From an uncultured Granulosicoccus sp. (GTDB taxonomy: Bacteria; Pseudomonadota; Gammaproteobacteria; Granulosicoccales; Granulosicoccaceae): a stretch of DNA of 64,000 nt. Positions 52,152-62,215 of the stretch are shown here, piece by piece. The stretch's first letter is position 1; every line of letters starts with the position of its first letter. The DNA is taken from positions 248,001 to 312,000 of the forward strand of contig CANMQI010000007.1 of NCBI GenBank assembly GCA_947499955.1. The letters run 5' to 3'. Made by a program: the position numbers and the translations under genes. The notes beneath the pieces were generated by a model. That model did not search any database. It was not told the DNA's origin and worked only from the letters and a program-made list of their open reading frames with translations.

Positions 52152-52316
52152 CCGGATGCTGCCCTTGGTCTTGCGGGAGGCGCCTGATAGTGTCAGTAAT
52201 ACAACTCTGTAGGGCTGTTCGGATGAACAGTGAAGGTGCAGCGTGCCGGCATCACGGCCTTGCAGCTCAGGCAGTATGGGGGCATCAAACCAAGAGCCTT
52301 CGACAAGGATGTCGCC

Positions 52317-52910
52317 ATGATCGCCACTCGCAAGAACCGACGGTACTTCACCTGCCTGCATGTGTTGTGCCTGCTGTGCGCCTGCATCCGGGTTGACCCC
52401 GCTGCGGCAGGAACACCACCAGGGCCTGGACTCGACGATCCGCGGATAGTGGACCGGTATTCGCAAAGTCCACGCCTGCAAGTTCATTCGCGAGCCGGTG
52501 CGCGATTTGAATCGCGTGTATCAGGCACTGTCACGGAGGAAGAGGCCCCCGTGGATGACGAGGTCGCGATCGGCCAGAGCGTTGACATCAACAGCGCCTC
52601 GGCGGAAGAGCTGGCGGCGGCCTTGCCCGGGATCGGTCCGAGCAAGGCTCAGGGCATTGTCCGGTGGCGCGAGTTGCACGGTCCGTTTCGGACCGTCGAT
52701 CAACTGCTGGAGGTATCCGGTATCGGCCCGCGAACACTGGAAAAGATACGACCTTTCGTGCGTCTGGGAGAGGCCTTGTCGATGCAGCAGCAGCCACCCC
52801 TGCTGCCACCGCACGAAGCCGAGGTGGTTGTGGCATTGAGTGCCATCATTCAGCGAGTCGAGCGCGACCGGCGTCAGGCCTTGACGCCGGTGGGTGACGC
52901 CGCTGAGTAG
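52317..52910 (+). CDS. ComEA-type helix-hairpin-helix protein, secreted
   Basis: About 197 residues. The start at 52317 (MIATRKNRRYFTCLHVLCLLCACIRV) gives a signal peptide with a hydrophobic core and has AGGA upstream. The mature part contains a double HhH DNA-binding unit: VDINSASAEELAAALPGIGPSKAQGIVRWRELHGPF and VDQLLEVSGIGPRTLEKIRPFVRL. ComEA proteins bind incoming DNA in the periplasm during natural transformation. The flanking extensions (about 60 residues before and 45 after) are longer than usual. No other competence gene is nearby. Confidence 0.8.
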   Translation: MIATRKNRRYFTCLHVLCLLCACIRVDPAAAGTPPGPGLDDPRIVDRYSQSPRLQVHSRAGARFESRVSGTVTEEEAPVDDEVAIGQSVDINSASAEELAAALPGIGPSKAQGIVRWRELHGPFRTVDQLLEVSGIGPRTLEKIRPFVRLGEALSMQQQPPLLPPHEAEVVVALSAIIQRVERDRRQALTPVGDAAE

Positions 52911-52965
52911 AAAGAAAGAACCAAACCCGTCAAATCGTCTGCCTGCATGGCAGCTGAGCCAAGGC

Positions 52966-53493
52966 TCAGTCGCCTTCGAATTCACACAGGATATGCACGG
53001 GCACGTCAAGCGCCTCGATTCGAGCTCGTCCGCCCAATGCGGGCAGGTCGATGATGAAAGCACTGCCGATCACGGTTGCACCCGCACGGCGGATCAGTTT
53101 GATACCGGCTTCACAGGTGCCCCCGGTGGCAATCAGGTCATCGACCAGCAGCACGCGTTCGCCCGGCTTCAGTGCGCCTTCATGCAATTCCATGGTGGCC
53201 TCACCATATTCCAGAGAGTAGGACTCACTCATGCAGAGCCCCGGGAGCTTGCCGGCCTTGCGGATGGGCACGAAACCCACTGATAACTGATGCGCAATAG
53301 CGCCACCCATAATGAAGCCACGCGCTTCCAGTGCCGCTACCTTGTCGATCCGGTCGCCTGCGTAAGGATGCAACAGGCTGTCGATTGCCATGCGAAAGGC
53401 CTGGGCATCACCAAACAGGGTTGTTACATCCCGAAACTGGATGCCGGGCTTTGGAAAGTCGGGAATGGTGCGGATGGAGTCGCGGATGTTCAT
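52966..53493 (-). CDS. apt: Adenine phosphoribosyltransferase
   Basis: A 175-residue purine-salvage enzyme making AMP from adenine and PRPP. Start chosen at 53493 ([27 protein letters not shown]), the standard N-terminus. The PRPP-binding motif is [18 protein letters not shown], and [20 protein letters not shown] and [12 protein letters not shown] are also diagnostic. The frame is open to 53598 but without family sequence. It ends 56 bases from the convergent ComEA gene's stop. Confidence 0.95.
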   Translation of the reverse strand: MNIRDSIRTIPDFPKPGIQFRDVTTLFGDAQAFRMAIDSLLHPYAGDRIDKVAALEARGFIMGGAIAHQLSVGFVPIRKAGKLPGLCMSESYSLEYGEATMELHEGALKPGERVLLVDDLIATGGTCEAGIKLIRRAGATVIGSAFIIDLPALGGRARIEALDVPVHILCEFEGD

Positions 53494-53678
53494 CGATAGT
53501 GTCCGGAAATTGAGTAGGTCTGACCGTGTATCGGCAAGGCTCGGCAGCGTCAATACTGCGAGTTCCACTGCGTTTGCCAGAGTCTCACAGGGTAACACTG
53601 ACCGATCGGCCGCCGCGGGCCGCTGTTTGCAAGCGGCGTGATATTATTGTCCCCATGAATTCAGAGTCAGTAAACATC

Positions 53679-54320
53679 ATGCGTTTCATCAAGAATACGT
53701 TGTTGGCAGTCGCCGTCGTGTCCGTGGCAGGCTGCACAACAGTCAAGTACAACACACTTGAAAAGATCGGTATCCACAAGCGCGACCTGCTGGTTGGCAA
53801 CGTCGAAGACACCCGTGACGCGCAAAAGGACGCCCAGAAGGAGTTCAAGGACGCGCTCGAGCGTTTTGGCTCTGTGGTGTCCGTTGAAGAAACCAAGCTG
53901 AAGAAAGCCTACGAGCGGCTCAGTGACGAATACGACGATGCCAAGGATGCCGCCGATGAGGTCTCCGAACAGATCGAGGAAACGGAAGATGTTGCCAGAG
54001 ACCTGTTCAGAGAGTGGCGCGAAGAGATCAAGACTTATTCCGACGCCGTACTCAAACGCGACAGCGAGAACAAACTGCGAGATACCGAGGCACGTTACCA
54101 GGAGATGCACAAGAGCATGAAACAGGCCGAGGCCAGCATGCAGCCGGTACTGTCTTCACTGCACGATAATGTGCTCTATCTCAAGCACAATCTGAATGCT
54201 CAGGCTGTCGGCTCGCTGCGTTCGACTTACAGCAATCTGGAAGGGGATATCAGTGTGCTGGTCGAGCGCATGAATCAATCGATTTCGCGTTCGAACGACT
54301 TCATCAAGCAGATGAAATAA
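53679..54320 (+). CDS. DUF2959 lipoprotein
   Basis: About 213 residues. Signal peptide MRFIKNTLLAVAVVSVAG followed by the lipobox cysteine (VAGC), so it is probably lipid-anchored, then a long charged helical domain rich in coiled-coil heptads (KDAQKEFKDALERFGSVVSVEETKLKKAYERLSDEYDDAKDAADEVS). The late HDNVLYLKHNLNAQAVGSLRSTYSNLEGDISVLVERMNQSISRSNDFI is the DUF2959 signature. Function unknown, probably envelope-related. Alternative start at 53655. The DUF2288 gene follows by 7 bases. Confidence 0.82.
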   Translation: MRFIKNTLLAVAVVSVAGCTTVKYNTLEKIGIHKRDLLVGNVEDTRDAQKDAQKEFKDALERFGSVVSVEETKLKKAYERLSDEYDDAKDAADEVSEQIEETEDVARDLFREWREEIKTYSDAVLKRDSENKLRDTEARYQEMHKSMKQAEASMQPVLSSLHDNVLYLKHNLNAQAVGSLRSTYSNLEGDISVLVERMNQSISRSNDFIKQMK

Positions 54321-54327
54321 GGGCGGT

Positions 54328-54693
54328 ATGAGCGACGACGACATGTCAGAAAGCCGCGAGGCGGAGCCGGTAGAAGAGCTCTCCGAATCGCTGAACGAAG
54401 AGACAGCCATCATTGCCTGGTCAGAACTGGTCAGGCATTTTGCCCGCGGTGTCGTGATCAACGTCACCGCCGAGCTCGATCTGGTGGAAACGGCTGCCAG
54501 TGTGGCCAACGACGATACTGACGCTGTGCAGAGTTGGCTGGAAAGCGGCTTGATGCGTCGGGCCAGCGATGACGATGCCAGGGACTGGACGGTTCGCGAG
54601 CCGGACTTCTGGTGCGTGGTTACGGCTCCCTGGGTACTGGTGCAGGAGAAGCAACAGGACCCGACTGCCACCACGCCTCGAGTAGTGCATTAG
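54328..54693 (+). CDS. DUF2288-domain protein
   Basis: A 121-residue acidic cytosolic protein. The family core is ETAIIAWSELVRHFARGVVINVTAELDLVETAASVANDD followed by WLESGLMRRASDDDARDW and FWCVVTAPWVLVQEK. No function is known. It follows DUF2959 by 7 bases. Its last 74 bases overlap the 3' end of the convergent meaB gene, with both frames looking genuine. Confidence 0.85.
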   Translation: MSDDDMSESREAEPVEELSESLNEETAIIAWSELVRHFARGVVINVTAELDLVETAASVANDDTDAVQSWLESGLMRRASDDDARDWTVREPDFWCVVTAPWVLVQEKQQDPTATTPRVVH

Positions 54694-55645
54694 CCGCCTG
54701 CAATGCCGTGCGTGTGCGTTGACGCACGGCCAGTTCGTTGGCTTTGATCAGCCCCTGTAATTCCGGTCTGGCTTTCAACGAGTCCAGCATTCGCTGATCC
54801 ACCATCGACCACATCCATCGCACGTTCTGTTGTTCTCGCCGTTCCACGAGTTCGCCGGTGTCGATCATCTGTCGACGATGGTTGCGCACCTGCTGCCAGA
54901 GCTCGTCCAACCCGTCTCCGGTCAGTGCGCTACAGCTAAGGGCCAGCGGTTTCCAGCTGGTGCTTGGCTGCAGAATCGACAAGGCTCGCTGGTAGGCCGC
55001 TCTGGCTTGCCTGGCGTCGTTGTAGCTTGAGCCATCGGCCTTGTTCACGGCAATGATGTCGGCCAGTTCAAGCACCCCTTTCTTGATGCCCTGCAATTCA
55101 TCACCGGCACCGGGCAGCATCAATACCAGATAGCAATCGACCATTTCGGAGACCACGGTTTCCGACTGACCGACACCCACGGTCTCCACCAGAATCACAT
55201 CGAAACCTGCTGCTTCACACAACAGCAGGGATTCACGGGTCACACGAGTCACGCCGCCCAGATGCCCACCCGTGGGGGAGGGGCGGATAAAGGCTTCATC
55301 GCGCAGAGACAGTTCAGCCATGCGCGTCTTGTCGCCCAGAATGCTGCCGCCACTGCGCTGGCTGCTGGGGTCGATTGCCAACACGGCGACCCGATGCCCC
55401 TGTTCGATCAGGCGCAAGCCCAGCGCCTCTATGAAGGAGCTCTTGCCAACACCCGGTACACCACTGATACCAACGCGCATGGCCTTGCCGGTGCGGGGCA
55501 ACAGGCGTTGCAGGACGTCCTGCGCCTGTTCCTGATGCGCCGGCAGGCTGGATTCAGTCAGGGTGATGGCACGTGAGAGCATGGCTCGCTCACGGGCGAG
55601 TACCCCATAGGCCAGCTCCTCGCTGCTGAGGGTGGGTCTGGCCAT
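54620..55645 (-). CDS. meaB: Methylmalonyl-CoA mutase-associated GTPase
   Basis: A 341-residue G3E-family GTPase that guards adenosylcobalamin loading and repair of methylmalonyl-CoA mutase. Walker A is GISGVPGVGKSSFIEAL; further motifs LAIDPSSQRSGGSILGDKTRM, RPSPTGGHLGGVTRVT, the switch line DVILVETVGVGQSE and the base-specificity NKADG. C-terminal dimerisation helices follow. The start codon overlaps the stop of the mutase gene by one base. The C-terminus overlaps DUF2288 by 74 bases on the opposite strand. Confidence 0.95.
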   Translation of the reverse strand: MARPTLSSEELAYGVLARERAMLSRAITLTESSLPAHQEQAQDVLQRLLPRTGKAMRVGISGVPGVGKSSFIEALGLRLIEQGHRVAVLAIDPSSQRSGGSILGDKTRMAELSLRDEAFIRPSPTGGHLGGVTRVTRESLLLCEAAGFDVILVETVGVGQSETVVSEMVDCYLVLMLPGAGDELQGIKKGVLELADIIAVNKADGSSYNDARQARAAYQRALSILQPSTSWKPLALSCSALTGDGLDELWQQVRNHRRQMIDTGELVERREQQNVRWMWSMVDQRMLDSLKARPELQGLIKANELAVRQRTRTALQAANALLEAWWQSGPVASPAPVPREP

Positions 55646-57921
55646 CAGGGCGCCTCGGCCACGGGTGGGTGACCCAGTGCAAGCAGCAGAGAATCTATCA
55701 GGCTCAGGGCTGCCTTGCTGATCACGGTGCCCGGTGGGAAGACAGCGCTCGCACCTGCCGTCAGCAAGGCTGGAATGTCCTGCGGCGGAATTACCCCGCC
55801 AACGACCACCTGAATGTCTTCACGTCCGGCATCGGCGAGGACCTTGCGCAGCGCAGGGACCAGTGTCAGGTGACCGGCTGCCAGTGAGCTGGCGCCAACC
55901 AGATGTACATCATTGTCGACTGCCTGTCGGGCAACCTCTTCCGGCGTCTGGAACAGTGGGCCGATATCGACATCGAAGCCCAGGTCGGCAAAGGCGGTGG
56001 CGATGACTTTCTGTCCGCGATCATGACCGTCCTGGCCCATCTTGGCGATGAGAATTCGGGGTCGACGACCTTCGTACTGAATGAAATGTTCGATGGCCTT
56101 CTGAATGAGCGGCAACTGCTCGCTGTTTGCCATGGCGTTGATATAGACCCCTTGAATGGATTGAATACGCGCTGTGTGCCGACCGAATACCGTTTCCAGC
56201 GCGTCGGATATCTCGCCGACACTGGCTCTGGCTCGTGCTGCATCCACCGCCTTTTCCAGCAGATTGCCTGACCCCTCGCGCGCAGCCCGGGTGAGGGCGT
56301 CGAGCGCCTTGCCGTGTTGTTCGGGGTCCCGTTGACTGCGCAATTGCTGTAGACGTTGCAGCTGCTGCTCTCGTACCTTGGCATTGTCGACCTTCAGCAC
56401 ATCTACCGGTGGTTCGGTTTCCAGTACGAGCTCATTGACACCGATGACGCTCTGCTCGCCCGAGTCGATGCGTGCCTGCGTACGGGCGGCCGCCTCTTCG
56501 ATGCGCAGTTTGGGAATACCGGCTTCGATGGCCCTGGCCATGCCGCCCTTGTCCTCGACCTCCTGAATGTGCTGCCAGGCACGCGCGGCCAACTGACGCG
56601 TCAGCGTTTCCATGAAGTAGCTGCCTCCCCAGGGATCGACCGTGTTGCACAGACCACTTTCATGCTGCAGAAAGAGTTGTGTGTTGCGTGCAATGCGCGC
56701 AGAAAAATCGGTCGGCAAGGCCAGAGCCTCATCGAAGGCGTTGGTATGCAGAGACTGGGTGTGGCCTTCGACGGCCGCCATGGCTTCGATGCCGGTTCGC
56801 GTGACGTTGTTGTAGACATCCTGCGCCGTCAGGCTCCAGCCAGAGGTCTGGCAATGCGTTCGCAGACTCAGTGAACGCGGGTTTTTCGGGTTGAAGGGTT
56901 TGACCAGGCGCGCCCAGAGCAATCGAGCCGCCCGCAGCTTGGCCACTTCCATGTAGTGATTCATGCCGATGGCCCAGAAGAAGGACAGGCGCGGTGCAAA
57001 CAGGTCCACATCCATGCCCGCAGCAATGCCGGTGCGAAGGTATTCAACACCGTCGGCCAGGGTGTAGGCCAGCTCCAGGTCGGCACTCGCCCCGGCTTCC
57101 TGCATGTGATAGCCCGAGATACTGATGCTGTTGAAGCGTGGCATTTTCTCGGCAGTGAAGGCGAAGATGTCGGCGATGATCTTCATGGACGGTGCAGGTG
57201 GGTAGATATAGGTATTGCGCACCATGAATTCCTTCAGGATGTCATTCTGGATGGTGCCGGTCAGTTTCTCGGGCGGCACACCCTGTTCTTCGGCCGCCAC
57301 GATGTACAGCGCCATGATCGGCAGCACGGCACCGTTCATGGTCATCGATACACTCATCTTGTCCAATGGGATCTTGTCGAACAGTATCTGCATGTCCAGT
57401 ATCGAGTCGATGGCCACACCCGCCATGCCGACATCCCCCGTGACGCGTGGGTGGTCGGAGTCGTAGCCTCGGTGAGTGGGTAGATCGAAGGCGATGGACA
57501 GACCTTTCTGACCGGCAGCCAGATTGCGCTGATAGAAGGCATTGCTGTCCTCGGCTGTGGAGAAGCCGGCGTACTGTCTGACCGTCCAGGGGCGTGACAC
57601 GTACATGGTGGGGTAGGGCCCGCGGGTGAACGGTGCAAACCCCGGATAGTCCGGGCGGTAGCCGCTGGCTTCACGATCATTCTGCGAATAGTGCGTTTGC
57701 AGTGCTATACCTTCGGGCGTCAGGCGGCCTGCATGCTTGCCTGATTCACCATCTGAAGCATTTCTTGAAGCGCTTTCAGCGGCAATTCCCGGCATCCTAT
57801 CCGGAACAGTATCCGAGGCATTCTCCGAAACGGTTCCCGCTGCCTCTTTGCTTGACTGAACAGAGCCCGCTGTCTGTCGGATATGCAAGGGGTTCTGGCG
57901 GAAGTCGAAATGGCGGCTCAT
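55645..57921 (-). CDS. Methylmalonyl-CoA mutase, large (catalytic) subunit
   Basis: A 758-residue B12 enzyme interconverting methylmalonyl-CoA and succinyl-CoA. The barrel domain (about 80-600) holds [45 protein letters not shown] and [13 protein letters not shown] line [19 protein letters not shown]. The C-terminal cobalamin domain (about 620-750) has the DxHxxG motif in [11 protein letters not shown] and [11 protein letters not shown]. An unusual Ser/Ala/Glu-rich stretch (about 18-66) separates the N-terminal dimerisation peptide ([13 protein letters not shown]) from the barrel. Four-base overlap with the small-subunit gene (ATGA). Confidence 0.95.
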   Translation of the reverse strand: MSRHFDFRQNPLHIRQTAGSVQSSKEAAGTVSENASDTVPDRMPGIAAESASRNASDGESGKHAGRLTPEGIALQTHYSQNDREASGYRPDYPGFAPFTRGPYPTMYVSRPWTVRQYAGFSTAEDSNAFYQRNLAAGQKGLSIAFDLPTHRGYDSDHPRVTGDVGMAGVAIDSILDMQILFDKIPLDKMSVSMTMNGAVLPIMALYIVAAEEQGVPPEKLTGTIQNDILKEFMVRNTYIYPPAPSMKIIADIFAFTAEKMPRFNSISISGYHMQEAGASADLELAYTLADGVEYLRTGIAAGMDVDLFAPRLSFFWAIGMNHYMEVAKLRAARLLWARLVKPFNPKNPRSLSLRTHCQTSGWSLTAQDVYNNVTRTGIEAMAAVEGHTQSLHTNAFDEALALPTDFSARIARNTQLFLQHESGLCNTVDPWGGSYFMETLTRQLAARAWQHIQEVEDKGGMARAIEAGIPKLRIEEAAARTQARIDSGEQSVIGVNELVLETEPPVDVLKVDNAKVREQQLQRLQQLRSQRDPEQHGKALDALTRAAREGSGNLLEKAVDAARARASVGEISDALETVFGRHTARIQSIQGVYINAMANSEQLPLIQKAIEHFIQYEGRRPRILIAKMGQDGHDRGQKVIATAFADLGFDVDIGPLFQTPEEVARQAVDNDVHLVGASSLAAGHLTLVPALRKVLADAGREDIQVVVGGVIPPQDIPALLTAGASAVFPPGTVISKAALSLIDSLLLALGHPPVAEAP

Positions 57922-59405
57922 GAGGCGTCTCCTTCAGCAGAGGAGAAAGGGCGTTCGAAGGCTTCTGCGTCTCGTACAAGCGATAGCCGGGTGACAGAGC
58001 AATTCTCCGATGACCCCATGGTTGTAGTATTGCAACCCGATTCCGGTAGCTCCTCGGATGCCGCCCTGTCGCTCGCCCGGTAGCGGTTCACGCCAATGGC
58101 GATGCGCGTATCCGCCTGCATCTGCGCCACGCGGCGTTGCTGAGTTGCGGCCAGCTCGGTCTGCCAGCTTCCGCTGGTCAGGCTATCGATCCATGCCTGA
58201 GTATCTCCCATGTCCTGCAGCGACTGCGCGACAATATCGCTCAGTTCATGAGTCAGCGTTTCCACGGCATGTGAACCGGCCAGTGGGTCGCTGATGCCGG
58301 TCAGGCCGGATTCTCTTTCGAGAATGATGGGCAGATTCCTGGCCATGCGTGCACTGATGGCCGGATCGTCCGGTGATCGCCAGTTGCCGATCCGGTCATG
58401 CGGGTGCACGATGATGCTGGCGGCACCCCCCATGGCGGCAGCACTGCAGGCCGTGATATTGCGCAGATGATTGTTCCACGGGTCCAGACGAGACAGGTAG
58501 CGCCGTGAGGTCTCTGCCACGAGCTTCAGGCCAGGCTGCGTCGTCTGGGCCTTGCTGTCCAGTTGCAGCAGCAGGTTCTGCCATAGCTGCTTCAGACTGC
58601 GCAACTTTATCACGCCCATCAGCACATCTGCATCGCAGGCCACTTGCAGGACCATGGCTTGGCTGGCCTCTTCAAGTGTCATGCCGCTGTCCAGCAAATG
58701 GGTAAGATATAGGGCTGCAGTTGCAATACAAGCCTGTAGTTCCTGGGCTGCAGAGGCGCCCGCATTGTGGTGAATGGTACAGTCCACAAGAACCGTATCG
58801 GCGTTGGGCAGGCGGCTCCTGTTTGAGCGTGCAAAAGCCGCCATGGCCTCCAGTGATTCATTCAGAGGAGGACCTTGCCTGCCGCGTAGCAGGTCGGCCA
58901 GTGGATCTGCGTTGAAACTGCAGTGCAGCGATTCCAGCGCTGCAGGCTGCTGCTCGGCGACGGCCAGCAGATACGCGGCGGCCCGTTCATGATCGGGTCC
59001 GGCGCGCAAGCTCACAGGCGCGATGTCCAGCATGACATCCTGCAACAGGGCCTTCAGGTCGGTGTCTGCGTTCACATGCAGTTCCACCGAGCTGTTGCCT
59101 CCGGCCAGGCCTTCGTGCAACTGCTGCCGAGCCGTCGGGATATCATGGGTATCGCTCAGACAGAGGCGGTTGTCCCAGAGAAAATTGTCATTGATGTCGG
59201 TCAGACAGGGGCGGGTTGGCGCTATCGCTGCTGCCCGGCTTTCGTGATAGAGCACCTGAATATCAAGCCCATCGAGAGTGTGGTACTGCAAGTCCTCCAG
59301 CGTCGAGCCCGGCGAGAGACCGGCCAGCGCCGCCTCCCGCCACTGCTCTGCAGAGGGTGCCGTGAAGGCTGTATCAATGTCCGACGGGCTGGAAGAATCT
59401 GGCAT
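57918..59405 (-). CDS. Methylmalonyl-CoA mutase, small subunit, lacking the C-terminal domain
   Basis: About 495 residues, start chosen at 59405 ([14 protein letters not shown]); the frame is open to 59498. It resembles the non-catalytic MutA-type partner: [34 protein letters not shown] at the N-terminus, [43 protein letters not shown] and [19 protein letters not shown] later. Other small subunits continue for more than 100 residues with a vestigial B12 domain; this one stops after [16 protein letters not shown], at the domain boundary. It overlaps the large-subunit gene by 4 bases. Confidence 0.88.
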   Translation of the reverse strand: MPDSSSPSDIDTAFTAPSAEQWREAALAGLSPGSTLEDLQYHTLDGLDIQVLYHESRAAAIAPTRPCLTDINDNFLWDNRLCLSDTHDIPTARQQLHEGLAGGNSSVELHVNADTDLKALLQDVMLDIAPVSLRAGPDHERAAAYLLAVAEQQPAALESLHCSFNADPLADLLRGRQGPPLNESLEAMAAFARSNRSRLPNADTVLVDCTIHHNAGASAAQELQACIATAALYLTHLLDSGMTLEEASQAMVLQVACDADVLMGVIKLRSLKQLWQNLLLQLDSKAQTTQPGLKLVAETSRRYLSRLDPWNNHLRNITACSAAAMGGAASIIVHPHDRIGNWRSPDDPAISARMARNLPIILERESGLTGISDPLAGSHAVETLTHELSDIVAQSLQDMGDTQAWIDSLTSGSWQTELAATQQRRVAQMQADTRIAIGVNRYRASDRAASEELPESGCNTTTMGSSENCSVTRLSLVRDAEAFERPFSSAEGDAS

Positions 59406-59515
59406 CTGATGTACCTGTGCTCGCAGGTCTGCTGACCGGCGATCCTTGATATTCCGAGTGAGCAGTATAGCGCTGCGGGTCGCTGAATTCCGACCCATGT
59501 TCCGTCGCCGCCTGT

Positions 59516-60838
59516 TCAGGCTCGGTCGACGATTCCGCGTTTGAGATCCCGCAGTCGGAAACGAGCCGGATTCAGCAAGTCCACCCAGTCAATGCCGGAG
59601 CTCGGGATGACCGGCCTGTCGTCATCGCTCATGAGTCTGTCGGCAAGCCACTCGGCCGCCAGAGGCGCGGTGACGATGCCACGAGAACCCAGGCCGCCCA
59701 ACAGATAGAGCCCCTCGTGACAGGGTAGTGCAGGGTAATGTTCCTGCGCTCTGCCGTGCTTCAGTTCGGCATAGGCCTCGTTGAGCTGGCTCATGTCAGG
59801 CGCTGGCCCGGCAATGGGCAGGCGATCTGGTGTGGTGGCACGAACACCGGCTCTGCCGGACAGGGCTTGTTCATGAACCTGTATGGCAGGAATTGTTGCC
59901 CGCAGGCCGGCCAGATTGCGAGCGTGGTCCTCGTCGCTGAGCTTCTCATGGTTGACGCCACGTTCGAACGTCGCGCCCACAACCACCGTGTCACCATCCG
60001 GAATGAGATAGTGCTTGCCGTTGATGACACAGCGTGGTGCTGCGGATCCGCTGCGCAGGGCAAAACGACTCATCTGGCCCCGGGCAGCCACGACCGGCAG
60101 AGCGTCAGTCTGTTCGAAGGTGTTGATGGCTGCACCGCAGGCCAGTACCAGGCGCGTGGTCCAGCGCGACTGGCCGTTGTGCAGGCTGATCCGCCACAGC
60201 GGCTGATTGGCAGCGTTGCTGTCGGAAGGACTCTCCCGCGTGAATCCTCGTACGCGAATGCCACAGTCGAGCGAAATACCGGGGTGCGCGATCAGTGACT
60301 GGCACAATTGTCCGGGGTTCAACCAGCCACTGTCAGCAAAATGCAATGCCGGACTGTTCAAGGCGAGGCCGGCGATGGTGGTTGCCTGTTCGGCATTCAC
60401 ACAGTGATAGTCATCGGAGGGCGAGTAAGCCGTGTTCACCAACTGCAGCACCCCGCACCGCCGCAACTGTTCCTCGCCTGAGGCATTCCGAGCCAGGTTC
60501 GGCATGGAGTGCAAATGACGTATCAGGCTGGCGTGTGCCTGCACATGAAACGCCATGGCAGGACAGGGCATGCGTGTGACATAGGGCTTGACGATGCCTG
60601 CCGGGTTGCCCGATGCCGCGCTTGCGACGACATCATTGGCATCGATCAGCGTGACGCGAATACCACGCTCGGCCAGCAGCCGCGCCAGCCAGCAACCGGC
60701 CAGGCCAGCGCCGAGTATGATCAGCGGTTCTCGCCGCGCCTGACTTCCGTGTTCAGGCAAGGCTGTGGATTCTTCACTGGCCGCCAGTGCGGCGGTACCT
60801 GTCCGGAACCGGTTCCAGGGCAGACTTGCCGCCTTCAT
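59516..60838 (-). CDS. MnmC-type FAD-dependent oxidoreductase, standalone
   Basis: A 440-residue DAO-fold flavoprotein. FAD motif IILGAGLAGCWLARLLAERGIRVTLID (about 40-66), SGNPAGIVKPYVTR, and the C-terminal GLYLLGGLGSRGIVTAPLAAEWLADRL and LLNPARFRLRDLKRG resemble the FAD domain of MnmC, which converts cmnm5s2U to nm5s2U in tRNA. No methyltransferase domain is fused. The N-terminal 35 residues are not family-like. It follows ispG with 30 bases between them, in the same direction. Another amino-acid oxidase function cannot be excluded. Confidence 0.75.
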   Translation of the reverse strand: MKAASLPWNRFRTGTAALAASEESTALPEHGSQARREPLIILGAGLAGCWLARLLAERGIRVTLIDANDVVASAASGNPAGIVKPYVTRMPCPAMAFHVQAHASLIRHLHSMPNLARNASGEEQLRRCGVLQLVNTAYSPSDDYHCVNAEQATTIAGLALNSPALHFADSGWLNPGQLCQSLIAHPGISLDCGIRVRGFTRESPSDSNAANQPLWRISLHNGQSRWTTRLVLACGAAINTFEQTDALPVVAARGQMSRFALRSGSAAPRCVINGKHYLIPDGDTVVVGATFERGVNHEKLSDEDHARNLAGLRATIPAIQVHEQALSGRAGVRATTPDRLPIAGPAPDMSQLNEAYAELKHGRAQEHYPALPCHEGLYLLGGLGSRGIVTAPLAAEWLADRLMSDDDRPVIPSSGIDWVDLLNPARFRLRDLKRGIVDRA

Positions 60839-60868
60839 GGCATACCCGGTTCAGCTCTGGACAAGGGG

Positions 60869-62086
60869 TCAGGCGCTCTCGCGCTGGTAATTGTTCTGCA
60901 CGTATTCGTAGACGATCTGCTGAAATTCCTCGGCAATATTGTCCCCCTTGAGCGTCATTGCCTTTTCACCGTCGATGTAGACCGGGGCAATGGGGCGCTC
61001 ACCCGTGCCGGGCAGGCTGATGCCGATATTGGCATGCTTGCTTTCACCGGGACCATTGACCACGCAGCCCATGACGGCAACGGACATGTCTGCCACGCCC
61101 GGATGCTCGGCCTTCCAGGCCGGCATGCTGTCACGCAGGTAGGTCTGAATGCGACTGGCCAGTTCCTGGAAGTAGGTGCTGCTGGTACGGCCGCAACCGG
61201 GGCAGGCGGTGACCATGGGGGTGAAGGAGCGCAGACCCATGGTCTGCAGGATTTCCTGACCGACCACGACCTCGCGAGTTCGATCACCACCGGGTTCCGG
61301 GGTCAGGGAGATCCGGATCGTGTCGCCAATGCCCTGCTGCAGCAGAATGGCCAATGCGGCGGTGGATGCCACAATGCCCTTGGAGCCCATGCCGGCTTCG
61401 GTCAGGCCGAGATGCAAGGCGTAATCGCATTGCGATGCCAGTGTCTCGTACACCTGCACCAGGTCCTGAACCCGGCTCATCTTGCATGACAGGATGATCT
61501 TGTCCTTGGGCAGACCGAGCTCCACGGCACGTGCGGCGCTGTCAACAGCTGACTTGATGACCGCCTCGCGATTGATCTGCTCCAGGGGCTTGGGATGCGG
61601 CAACTGGGCGTTCTCGTCAAGCATACGCGCCAGCAATTCCTGATCCATGCTGCCCCAGTTGGCGCCGATACGCACCGGCTTGTCGTTGCGTGCCGCAATC
61701 TCGATCATCTGGGCAAACTGCTCGTCACGCTTCGAACCGCGACCCACATTGCCCGGATTGATACGGTATTTGGCCAGCGCAGTGGCACAATCGGGCACAG
61801 CCGACAGTAATTTGTGGCCATTGAAGTGAAAATCACCTACCAGCGGTACGTCGAGATCCATGGCCAGCAGCCGATCCCGGATTTCCGGCACGGCATTGGC
61901 AGCCGCTTCGGTGTTGACCGTGATCCGGACCAGTTCAGAGCCCGCGCGATACAGATCCGCTACCTGGGCGACGGTACGGATGACGTCCTCGGTATCGGTA
62001 TTGGTCATTGACTGGACCACAATCGGTGCGGCACCGCCGACGGTTACTGGGCCGACTTGGACTGATCGTGTGGTTTTACGTGGCAT
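60869..62086 (-). CDS. ispG: 4-hydroxy-3-methylbut-2-enyl-diphosphate synthase
   Basis: A 405-residue 4Fe-4S enzyme of the MEP isoprenoid pathway, start chosen at 62086 ([18 protein letters not shown]). Diagnostic: [61 protein letters not shown], and the cluster region [16 protein letters not shown] with [20 protein letters not shown]. The frame remains open to 62284 but those residues are not family-like. The sequence just before the ATG has no evident Shine-Dalgarno element, and no other start is near. It is divergent from hrcA. Confidence 0.95.
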   Translation of the reverse strand: MPRKTTRSVQVGPVTVGGAAPIVVQSMTNTDTEDVIRTVAQVADLYRAGSELVRITVNTEAAANAVPEIRDRLLAMDLDVPLVGDFHFNGHKLLSAVPDCATALAKYRINPGNVGRGSKRDEQFAQMIEIAARNDKPVRIGANWGSMDQELLARMLDENAQLPHPKPLEQINREAVIKSAVDSAARAVELGLPKDKIILSCKMSRVQDLVQVYETLASQCDYALHLGLTEAGMGSKGIVASTAALAILLQQGIGDTIRISLTPEPGGDRTREVVVGQEILQTMGLRSFTPMVTACPGCGRTSSTYFQELASRIQTYLRDSMPAWKAEHPGVADMSVAVMGCVVNGPGESKHANIGISLPGTGERPIAPVYIDGEKAMTLKGDNIAEEFQQIVYEYVQNNYQRESA

Positions 62087-62171
62087 TGGGAGAATTAAAT
62101 GCTTGATCGGAAACCTGATGAGCCTTAGTTTATCGTTCTTGGTACTGTAATGACGACTCTTGCGTACCCAA

Positions 62172-62186
62172 TTGTCATATAGACAA
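62172..62186. promoter_or_regulatory. Small inverted repeat in the ispG-hrcA gap
   Basis: TTGTC-ATATA-GACAA, a perfect 5-bp dyad with a 5-base AT spacer, lies 30 bases before the hrcA start and 86 bases before ispG. It may be an operator or simply cover an AT-rich promoter. It does not resemble a CIRCE element. Confidence 0.3.
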
Positions 62187-62215
62187 GGAAAGCACTCTGA
62201 AGTGAGACAGATTTC

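Noticed and set aside
62190..62207. Possible CIRCE element (GCACTC) upstream of hrcA
   Set aside because: Only a half-site is present; no GAGTGC at the required 9-base spacing.
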